Assembly: GCA_003509805.1 (NCBI GenBank)
Contig: DOMV01000292.1
Span: 7,459-14,384, forward strand
From: Planctomycetaceae bacterium
GTDB taxonomy: Bacteria > Planctomycetota > Planctomycetia > Pirellulales > Thermoguttaceae
Length of the DNA stretch: 6,926 bases
Reading direction: 5' to 3'
Shown here: in pieces, positions 1 to 5,468 of the stretch
Position numbering within the stretch: the first letter of the stretch is position 1
How the letters are laid out: every line of letters begins with the position of its first letter
Notes under the pieces: model-generated
Database searches by the model: none
The model's input: the letters and a program-made list of their open reading frames with translations, nothing else
What the model was told of the DNA's origin: nothing
Translations under genes and position numbers: made by a program

Positions 1-5
1 GGATC

Positions 6-488
6 ATGAGTATCTCGGCAACCGACACCCGATTACTCGCCGACCTGCTTGCCGGGCGGCTCGGCGTATTGGAACGCCTGTATTGCCTTTCGCAGCGGCA
101 ATTGGAAATCGTCCGGAACGGAGAAATCACGGTCCTGCTCGACCTGCTCGGGACGAAACAGAAAATCCTGGGCGAGTTGGAGGCGGCCGAGCGTCGGCTC
201 GATCCCTATCGCGATACGCCGCCGGAAAAACGGGTATGGAATTCACGGGAAGAGCGACACCGTTGCGATCAACTGGTCAAATCCTGCGAAACGGCCCTTG
301 CGGCGATCCTCGAATGCGACCGGACGAGCGAGCGGTTGATGAAGGAAAAGAAAGACGACGTTCAAAAGGAACTGCAACGGCTCAACGGACGTCGTGTCAG
401 TACCGAGTACGTCCGGCAGACGACCGCGAACGTCGCCTCCGGCGAAGGCCGGCCTCAAAGCCGACTCGATTTGCGGAGCGGAAAGTAG
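6..488 (+). CDS. FlgN-like flagellar export chaperone (putative)
   Basis: The 160-residue product is small, charged and almost wholly helical. Residues 9-68 form one long amphipathic helix (leucine-rich, with a K-Q-K-I-L segment near 51-55), and residues 80-128 form a second one. This two-helix layout, the length, and the unstructured tail ending in QSRLDLRSGK (151-160) resemble FlgN, the cytoplasmic chaperone that holds the hook-junction proteins FlgK and FlgL before export. There is no signal peptide or membrane segment. The flgB gene next door supports a flagellar role. The ATG at 6 fits the start of the helical domain and has a GGA just before it, but the window begins five bases upstream, so a longer N-terminus cannot be excluded. 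FlgN proteins are poorly conserved and the assignment rests on shape and context. Another helical flagellar accessory protein is possible. Confidence 0.6.
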   Translation: MSISATDTRLLADLLAGRLGVLERLYCLSQRQLEIVRNGEITVLLDLLGTKQKILGELEAAERRLDPYRDTPPEKRVWNSREERHRCDQLVKSCETALAAILECDRTSERLMKEKKDDVQKELQRLNGRRVSTEYVRQTTANVASGEGRPQSRLDLRSGK

Positions 489-534
489 GCCGGTTTTCCC
501 ACGGCCTGTTTTTCCAAGGGCCTGTTTTTCCAAG
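488..534 (+). repeat. Tandem 16-bp direct repeat with a degenerate third copy
   Basis: Two perfect adjacent copies of GGCCTGTTTTTCCAAG lie at 503-518 and 519-534. A diverged 15-base copy, GGCCGGTTTTCCCAC, lies at 488-502 and overlaps the last base of the upstream stop codon. The array fills half of the gap between the FlgN-like gene and flgB. It is probably slippage-type duplication. A regulatory role is possible but not shown. Confidence 0.85.
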
Positions 535-580
535 GAGGCGAAACGGGCGAAACCAACCTTTTTGCGGAACGACGACGATC

Positions 581-1042
581 ATGATCCGGCCGACGGTGCA
601 ATTTCGGGCGATTTTCAATGCGACGACGGTTCCCGTGGTCGAGCAGGTCGCGTATTTCAACGAAGCCCGGCAGGCGCTGCTCGCCGGGAACATCGCGAAC
701 TACGATACGCCCGACTACCAGGCACGCGACCTGGATGTCGGCAACTTCAAGAAGAAGCTCAGCAAGGCGATCGTCGAGAAGCACCGTCCGCCTTACGGCC
801 CGAACTACATCCGGTATCCGATCCCGAGCAACATCAAACCTGCGACGCCCGGAAGCCTCGCGGAACCGTTCGGCGATGTGTGGCCGAACGACCAGCATAT
901 CCTGTACCACGACTGGAACAACGTCGGCATGGAAACGCAGGTGTCGGAAATGGCCAAAAACAACATGGAATTCAACACGGCCCTCTCGATCATGCGGCAT
1001 CAAATGCAATTGCTGCTCACGTCGATCAGTGAACGCGTGTGA
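581..1042 (+). CDS. flgB: Flagellar basal-body rod protein FlgB
   Basis: FlgB is a proximal rod subunit of the flagellar basal body. It is exported by the flagellar type III apparatus and assembles with FlgC, FlgF and FliE in the periplasm. The 153-residue product has the hallmark N-terminal rod motif: a helix at 18-36 followed by NIANYDTPDY (37-46). It also has the conserved C-terminal helix (117-153), which contains VSEMAKNNMEFNTA and ends in SISERV. The variable middle (about 60-115) is typical. The length is a little above the usual 130-140 residues. ATG 581 is the only nearby ATG in frame. GTG 596 is an alternative that would trim five residues and start just before the family's usual first residues. 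A perfect AAGGAGG at 532-538 lies too far upstream (42 bases) to serve either start. The usual partner flgC does not follow: the next gene, 74 bases on, encodes a DUF58 protein. Confidence 0.94.
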   Translation: MIRPTVQFRAIFNATTVPVVEQVAYFNEARQALLAGNIANYDTPDYQARDLDVGNFKKKLSKAIVEKHRPPYGPNYIRYPIPSNIKPATPGSLAEPFGDVWPNDQHILYHDWNNVGMETQVSEMAKNNMEFNTALSIMRHQMQLLLTSISERV

Positions 1043-1071
1043 GCGGGGAATCGCACCGCCGGGACAATCAC

Positions 1072-1102
1072 GTGAAAACCGTGTGGAAACCGTGCGAAAA
1101 CC
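1072..1102 (+). repeat. Three short tandem GTG-n-AAACC units
   Basis: GTGAAAACC (1072-1080), GTGTGGAAACC (1081-1091) and GTGCGAAAACC (1092-1102) stand head to tail just before the DUF58 start, within the 74-base gap after flgB. They may be binding-site-like or simple slippage. No promoter is convincing in this gap, so readthrough from flgB is plausible. Confidence 0.5.
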
Positions 1103-1116
1103 GATAGATTCGATTC

Positions 1117-2040
1117 ATGGACTTACAGGAATGGCTGCATTCTCTTTTGCCGCGATTGGAGGGGCTGCGGCCCTGGGAGGCGTTGTGTACCGATGGTCGC
1201 CGGCCCGGTCGGCATGACGCTCCGCGGCGGCAAGGCGCTTCCCATGAATTTGTCGGGCATCGCGAATACGCGCCCGGCGACGACATGCGACGGCTTGACT
1301 GGAAAGCGCTCGGGCGAAGCGATCGGTTGCTCCTGAAACGTTTCCAGGACGAAACGAGCCGGCCCTGTGAAATCGTGCTCGACGTGGGCGCGGGCATGAA
1401 TTTTCGTTCCGACAAAACGGTCCTGTCGAAATTCGAGGCCGCGAAACGAACGGCCGCCGTTCTCGGCTACATCCTGTTCCAATCCCGGGACAGGTTTCGG
1501 CTCACCGTTTTCGACGGTATCGAAAAAAGGGAAATCGTCCCGTTTGATTCTTCGCCCGCTCACTGGAAACGATTTCTCGACCGGCTGGAGGAATGTCCGA
1601 CCGCCCCCCCTCGCCGGGTCGCCGAACGTGACGGACGTGACGAAACCGGCCCGGGTTTTCGCGGTTTTTTCCCCGCGCCGCGGTATACGACGTTCGTCCT
1701 GATCGGCGATTTGATGTTCGCCGAGCCCGAGGAGGTGCTGCGTTTGCCGGCCATGCTCCGGACCCGGGAAAACAGACTCGTGATTTTTCAACTCCTGGAT
1801 CCCGCCGAACTCGAATTTCCGTATGCAAAAATGACCGCGTTTCTCGACATGGAACGGCCCGGCCGGTCGATCCAGGTCGATGCCGGCAGGATCAAAACCG
1901 CGTTTTGCGAGGAAATGCGGCGATTTCTCCGTCAAATCGATGCCGAATGTAAATCCCGCGGTATCCCGGTGTTGCGATTGCGGACCGATGAACCGCTCGA
2001 CGAGCCGCTTGTACGATTTTTGTCCCGAGCGACGTTTTGA
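1117..2040 (+). CDS. DUF58 domain protein (vWA-like fold)
   Basis: The 307-residue product has the DUF58 signature HREYAPGDDMRRLDWKALGR (48-67), followed by L-L-L-K-R-F (71-76). Next comes the first strand of the von Willebrand A-like fold, ending IVLDVGAGMNF (86-96). A later strand (192-199) ends in D198, and LLDPAELEFPY (226-236) is a C-terminal pattern common in the family. Family members usually sit next to MoxR-type AAA ATPases and are thought to help assemble or regulate membrane or metal-dependent complexes. No molecular activity is firmly established. There is no signal peptide or transmembrane helix, so it should be cytosolic. The expected metal-site motif DxSxS reads DxGxG here (D89, G91, G93). 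No MoxR gene is visible within the window. There is no clear ribosome binding site, but the ATG at 1117 gives the normal family N-terminus. The stop codon abuts another ATG (2041) that I reject as a gene start. Confidence 0.92.
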   Translation: MDLQEWLHSLLPRLEGLRPWEALCTDGRRPGRHDAPRRQGASHEFVGHREYAPGDDMRRLDWKALGRSDRLLLKRFQDETSRPCEIVLDVGAGMNFRSDKTVLSKFEAAKRTAAVLGYILFQSRDRFRLTVFDGIEKREIVPFDSSPAHWKRFLDRLEECPTAPPRRVAERDGRDETGPGFRGFFPAPRYTTFVLIGDLMFAEPEEVLRLPAMLRTRENRLVIFQLLDPAELEFPYAKMTAFLDMERPGRSIQVDAGRIKTAFCEEMRRFLRQIDAECKSRGIPVLRLRTDEPLDEPLVRFLSRATF

Positions 2041-2065
2041 ATGGTTTCGCACGCCGCGTTTTGGA

Positions 2066-2102
2066 TTCACGCAAGCCGGGGTCGCAACAGCGTGAAGCGA
2101 CC
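2066..2102 (+). other. Two interleaved, probably mutually exclusive stems
   Basis: TTCACGC (2066-2072) pairs perfectly with GCGTGAA (2090-2096). GGTCGC (2080-2085) pairs perfectly with GCGACC (2097-2102). The arms interleave, so the RNA could form one stem or the other. The strands that would join them are very short, which makes a simultaneous pseudoknot unlikely. The pair starts 25 bases after the DUF58 stop and could mark the 3' end of that transcript, although no T run follows. Confidence 0.5.
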
Positions 2103-2136
2103 GTGTCCGAGGCGGACTGCCGTGTCCGAGGCGGAC
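2101..2136 (+). repeat. 17-bp direct repeat, each copy containing a hairpin
   Basis: CCGTGTCCGAGGCGGAC occurs at 2101-2117 and again, identical, at 2120-2136, with two bases between copies. Each copy contains a perfect five-base-pair stem GTCCG / CGGAC with loop AGG (2105-2117 and 2124-2136). A palindromic unit in tandem suggests a protein-binding site, an RNA double hairpin, or a dispersed intergenic repeat family. Confidence 0.85.
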
Positions 2137-2164
2137 GACCGGACGGTTCCCGACCGAGAGTACA

Positions 2165-2191
2165 CGGTGAGCGCCGTTCCTCCGGTCACCG
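2165..2191 (+). other. Hairpin in the gap before the GAP1 gene
   Basis: CGGTGA (2165-2170) pairs with TCACCG (2186-2191). After a three-base bulge, CCG (2174-2176) pairs with CGG (2183-2185) around a six-base loop. It continues the run of structures that begins at 2066. There is no T run behind it. Confidence 0.45.
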
Positions 2192-2235
2192 CGACGTTTC
2201 CGACCGACAAATCGTCGATGCACCCGGCGTTCGGA

Positions 2236-2288
2236 GTATCGACGTATCGACGTTCGGCCTGCTTCGACCGGTTGAATTTTTCGACCGG
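2236..2288 (+). repeat. Short direct repeats flanking a promoter -35 box
   Basis: GTATCGAC is present twice in tandem (2236-2243 and 2244-2251). TTCGACCGG is present at 2263-2271 and 2280-2288, on either side of the proposed -35 element. The repeat start points are 17 bases apart. Direct repeats in this position often serve as operators, but the factor is unknown. Confidence 0.5.
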
Positions 2289-2300
2289 ATGGAGTACAAT
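2272..2300 (+). promoter_or_regulatory. Sigma-70-like promoter for the GAP1 gene
   Basis: TTGAAT (2272-2277, four of six matches to TTGACA) is followed after exactly 17 bases by TACAAT (2295-2300, five of six matches to TATAAT). Transcription would start near 2307, giving a leader of roughly 110 bases before the ATG at 2416. It is the best promoter I see in the window. It probably drives the GAP1 gene and, by readthrough, the phosphofructokinase gene. Confidence 0.45.
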
Positions 2301-2303
2301 CGC

Positions 2304-2344
2304 CGAACGTGCCCGGCATGTCCGGTTGACGCGTTCGTTTTTTT
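2304..2344 (+). terminator. Terminator-like hairpin with T run
   Basis: CGAACG (2304-2309) pairs with CGTTCG (2332-2337), and inside it CCGG (2313-2316) pairs with CCGG (2322-2325). Seven T residues (2338-2344) follow the outer stem directly. It could end transcripts coming from DUF58. It overlaps the start site expected from the promoter at 2272-2300, so a transcript starting there would lose part of the 5' arm and probably escape termination. The asymmetric internal loop makes the stem only moderately stable. Confidence 0.35.
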
Positions 2345-2415
2345 GTCCGGATATCGGCAAGTCGATCCCGGGTCGTTCGGCGTTGGGACAGACAGTTTTT
2401 CCGTTTTTCTTTTCC

Positions 2416-5400
2416 ATGACTCACGAGCTGATTTCGACATCGGTATCCAAGGGCCTCAAGCCGGGCTCCTCGGGTTTCTGTACGGTCGGACGCAGTGAGG
2501 ACATTCCCCCGGCATTGGAAGCCGTCCTGGAATCGCCGCCGGATTACCGGCATCTTCATCCCCCGGAATCGTCGGCCGCTCCGCTCAATCCGGTCGCGTA
2601 TTCCCATCGTTTCCTGGATGTCGAGGGAACCGTTTGGCATATCCTTTCACGAACATGCAACGCGGGAATCGATTTTTCGTTGCGATCCAACCGGCTCGTG
2701 CATCAAATCGCCTGCTCGCCGGGCGAATGTACGGCGGAGGGACCGGCTTGGATTTTCGCGCAAGACGGCGTTTTCATGAAAGAATGGGTCGGTCCTTCCC
2801 TCCTGTTTCCGAAAGGAAGGAGGTTGCCGACCCGTTCTGTTTCGCGCGAACCTTCGAACGCAAGTATTCCGGACATTCCTCCCATGATCGACGGTTCGCG
2901 TTGCCCGTTTTGGCAAATCAAAACCGGCGACTCCGGTTGGGCCGGTATCCTCGCCGAAACGCTTTACACCGGTCGGGAAGCCGTGCTTGTCTACAATCCC
3001 GGCACGGATCTGCGTCCCTTCCTGTGTGAAGCGATTGCGCTTCTTCCTCCCGAGGCTCGCTGGAAAACGACGTTCGACTCCTTTTATGTCGATCACCCCG
3101 AACGGCAGACGTCGCATTCCTCTCAAATGTCACGCTTGCCTCAAGCTGCGCATTCTTTTCAGTCGGCACATTCTCCCCAGTGGAAAGGCGTGGTTCGGGG
3201 AACACCGGAAGAACGGCGATTGGCTCAACAGGGAAACCTTCTGTTCCTTGACTTGACTCGGCCGCTTGGAGAAGCCCCGGCAGGAGCTTTTTCCGATTTT
3301 GCACGGGGAGGATCGGTTCCACGAACACCCGGGGCGGGGATTTTTTCCGAACAGGACGGTATCCCGGCCGACGGAAACGATTTTTCCGGCTCGGCGGGTG
3401 TTCAGGTGGATGTCCAGGTGGGCGATCAAGTGAAAAATCATGGCAAATCGCCTGGAAAGACGCGCATCATCGGCGACAATACGGACCCGAATCGCGAGGA
3501 TTCCTCACCGCCGATTCCGCCTGGATTGCCGTCGTTGTTCGCGATGCCGGAATCAGGGGATTCCACCGTTGCCGGAGAAGCCAGACCGGCGATAATCGCC
3601 CCTCCGATCATTGTCCCGACGTCGATTGCCCCTCCCGTCCGTCCCGGGACAGGACTCGGCAACCGCATGGAATCGTTCCTTGCCGTGCCTTCGCGATGGA
3701 TTTTCTACTCGACTTATGCCGCCGCGATGCTGGTCGTCCTGGTGCTTTTTTTGCTCTTGGTAGATCAGCAGATGAAATGGGGTTATGCCGCGTCCGTCCG
3801 CCGTTCCCTGTTCGGCGGCGCGGCAAAAACCGAGGAACCCCCAACACCCGGTGAACTCCCGCAAAACCGGCCGACCTCTCCCGTTTCCAAGTCTCCGCCG
3901 GAAAAGCCTCAAGGCCGTCTTCCGTCCGAACGGTCGGGAAAACCGGAAAAAGAGACGCCGGCGAAGCCCCGTGATCTCGATGCGGATGGAAGCACGGAGG
4001 AAAACACGGACGGAAAATCGCATGGGGAAAAAGCGGTGACGCCCGGAGATCGAAACGGTGAGAATCGCGTTTCCGGTGAAACATTCCCGGCAAACGACGA
4101 CTCGAACCTACGACAAGCCGCTTCCCGCAAGGTCGAGGAGCAGGAACGCCTGCGATTGCGACAAGAGGAATTTCAGCGCCGCCGGTCGGAACAGCGCGCG
4201 ATCGTGGACGAGGTGCTGGAGCAATGGGAACCGCCGAAAGCGATTGCGTTGCCGATCCCGATGATTGGCGATGAGGTGACGCAGCGCATCGACAAGCCCG
4301 ATCCCTTGACCGTCGGAGAATTCGCGCCGCTCCATCGGGTCGGAAACGCGATTACGATCGGCATCCTGCCGTATTTGGAAACCGATGACTGGACACTCTC
4401 ATGCCGGGAACTGGGACCGGATGTTCAGTTGGAAACGATAACGGGCCGAACAACCCCCGAACCGGCGGATATCGCAAACGTCGAGCGGATAAGCACTTCA
4501 CCCGAGCGACCCGGCTGGGTCATCATGGCCTGCCATCCTCGTGCTCAAATCGAATATCCGTTTTGCCTCCTGTTGCTTGATGCGGCCGGCCTGAGTTTCG
4601 AATGGTTGCCGGATGCCCTCACGCCGCAAAATTTCCCGGATGCCGGAAGAGTCCCTTTTTCGCTGTTGACCGTAGGACCCGCCCCTGTGGACGCAGAACC
4701 GGACGGAACGGAGGGTTCGGGACCAGGGGGAGTGAGAACGGAAACGGCCGGCAAACCGGGGGCGTACGCCGTCGCCGTTCCGCTTTTCAAACCGATTTCC
4801 CTGCCGGCGGTGCCCCTTACGCGTTTTCAGAAAGAGCCGGAAATCGACGCCCCGACGCTTTTTCTTGCGTCGCCCTGGAATGTGGTTTTTGAAAACGGGC
4901 TCCCGGTCGAATCGATGGAACTCCGGGCGGAAATTTCTCCGGAAAAAGCGAAAGGGCTGCGCGATATTGTGACAACGAAGGAAAATCCCCTCAAACTGGT
5001 TTTCGAGCTGAACTCGGACCAAGTGACCGACCAGAGCCGATTGAATCCCGTGGCGACCTGGATTTCCGCGGCGGTTTCAGAAGGCCGGTTCGTTTTGCGG
5101 AGCGAACATGGAGAACAATTGGCCCGGATTGCCGATAAGATCAAGGATATCGACGATTCGATGAAGGAAAAACGCCGGGCGTTCGTTCGGGAACAGCAAA
5201 AAATGTTCATCGCCGGCAAGTCGGATGCCGGGTCGGCCGAGGGAACTCATCAAGCGAAAGAAGAACTCGACAAAGAACTTGGAGAGAGTGAGCAACAAAA
5301 ACGGGAATTGGGTGTTCTCCTCGAACGCATCCCCGAGGCCCGGGACCGGATTCTGGCCGTCCCGGAGTTGAAACTCGACCTTTCCCTTTTCCTCCGCCAC

Positions 5401-5442
5401 GGCGAAAACGACCCGCCGTTGGTTTTAATGTCCACGCAATGA
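2416..5442 (+). CDS. GAP1-N2/GAP1-M domain membrane protein with coiled-coil C-terminus
   Basis: The product has 1008 residues. Residues 1-130 match, from memory, the GAP1-N2 domain: MTHELISTSVSKGLKPG (1-17), GFCTV (20-24), YRHL (44-47), LNPVAYSH (57-64) and HILSR (75-79). Residues 165-285 match GAP1-M: GDSGWAGILAETL (171-183), VYNPGTDLRPFLCEAIALLP (192-211) and an LFLDL strand (276-280). These domains belong to GTPase-associated protein 1, described in nucleotide-dependent conflict systems. Their biochemical role is unknown. A proline-rich, low-complexity stretch (285-425) leads to one transmembrane helix (428-449). Beyond it are a Pro/Lys/Glu linker (470-560), a short coiled coil (565-602), an unrecognised globular region (605-895) and a longer coiled coil (900-975). 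With no signal peptide, the N-terminal domains are probably cytosolic and the C-terminal half beyond the membrane (inferred). The start is chosen because the GAP1-N2 domain begins exactly there. The frame stays open back to 2041, but that extension looks noncoding. There is no clear ribosome binding site. Codon choice looks looser than in flgB or the phosphofructokinase, which suggests lower expression. Confidence 0.85.
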   Translation: MTHELISTSVSKGLKPGSSGFCTVGRSEDIPPALEAVLESPPDYRHLHPPESSAAPLNPVAYSHRFLDVEGTVWHILSRTCNAGIDFSLRSNRLVHQIACSPGECTAEGPAWIFAQDGVFMKEWVGPSLLFPKGRRLPTRSVSREPSNASIPDIPPMIDGSRCPFWQIKTGDSGWAGILAETLYTGREAVLVYNPGTDLRPFLCEAIALLPPEARWKTTFDSFYVDHPERQTSHSSQMSRLPQAAHSFQSAHSPQWKGVVRGTPEERRLAQQGNLLFLDLTRPLGEAPAGAFSDFARGGSVPRTPGAGIFSEQDGIPADGNDFSGSAGVQVDVQVGDQVKNHGKSPGKTRIIGDNTDPNREDSSPPIPPGLPSLFAMPESGDSTVAGEARPAIIAPPIIVPTSIAPPVRPGTGLGNRMESFLAVPSRWIFYSTYAAAMLVVLVLFLLLVDQQMKWGYAASVRRSLFGGAAKTEEPPTPGELPQNRPTSPVSKSPPEKPQGRLPSERSGKPEKETPAKPRDLDADGSTEENTDGKSHGEKAVTPGDRNGENRVSGETFPANDDSNLRQAASRKVEEQERLRLRQEEFQRRRSEQRAIVDEVLEQWEPPKAIALPIPMIGDEVTQRIDKPDPLTVGEFAPLHRVGNAITIGILPYLETDDWTLSCRELGPDVQLETITGRTTPEPADIANVERISTSPERPGWVIMACHPRAQIEYPFCLLLLDAAGLSFEWLPDALTPQNFPDAGRVPFSLLTVGPAPVDAEPDGTEGSGPGGVRTETAGKPGAYAVAVPLFKPISLPAVPLTRFQKEPEIDAPTLFLASPWNVVFENGLPVESMELRAEISPEKAKGLRDIVTTKENPLKLVFELNSDQVTDQSRLNPVATWISAAVSEGRFVLRSEHGEQLARIADKIKDIDDSMKEKRRAFVREQQKMFIAGKSDAGSAEGTHQAKEELDKELGESEQQKRELGVLLERIPEARDRILAVPELKLDLSLFLRHGENDPPLVLMSTQ
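3112..3183 (+). repeat. Four in-frame 18-bp repeats within the GAP1 gene
   Basis: Four consecutive 18-base units encode the hexapeptides SHSSQM, SRLPQA, AHSFQS and AHSPQW (residues 233-256). The shared pattern is (S/A)-(H/R)-(S/L)-x-Q-x. Units 1, 3 and 4 keep the codons CAT TCn and CAA/CAG, so the DNA as well as the protein shows the duplication. Unit 2 is more diverged. The array sits in a loop of the GAP1-M domain, just before the WKGV strand. Confidence 0.7.
3400..3435 (+). repeat. Three in-frame 12-bp repeats within the GAP1 gene
   Basis: GTTCAGGTGGAT, GTCCAGGTGGGC and GATCAAGTGAAA follow each other and encode VQVD, VQVG and DQVK (residues 329-340). They lie in the low-complexity linker between the GAP1-M domain and the transmembrane helix. 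The third copy is degenerate. Confidence 0.55.
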
Positions 5443-5468
5443 CATTTCCCTTTTTGGATTGAATTCCC

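Noticed and set aside
83..580. Upstream extension of the flgB frame to 319 residues
   Set aside because: The extra part overlaps the FlgN-like gene in a different frame, and FlgB homology begins only after 581.
1040..1068. Possible promoter with GACAAT as -10 box before DUF58
   Set aside because: The sequence 17 bases upstream of it does not resemble a -35 box.
2066..2102. True pseudoknot formed by the two interleaved stems
   Set aside because: The 3' arms are directly adjacent, leaving no bases to cross the first stem. Alternative pairing is more plausible.
2326..2355. Second promoter candidate starting with TTGACG
   Set aside because: At the right spacing the -10 position reads only GATATC or worse, and the site lies inside the terminator-like hairpin.
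2041..2415. In-frame N-terminal extension of the GAP1 protein by 125 residues, from the ATG that abuts the DUF58 stop
   Set aside because: The GAP1-N2 domain begins exactly at 2416. The extension is compositionally unlike a folded domain and runs through hairpins, a direct repeat and a promoter-like site.
2037..2498. 153-codon reading frame overlapping the DUF58 stop and the GAP1 start
   Set aside because: It has no recognisable features, runs through the noncoding repeats, and overlaps the well-supported GAP1-N2 coding region in another frame.
1123..2640. 505-codon minus-strand reading frame opposite DUF58
   Set aside because: It is the antisense of a clear DUF58 gene, is rich in Arg, Gly and Pro, and has no recognisable domain. 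Long antisense frames are common in GC-rich DNA.
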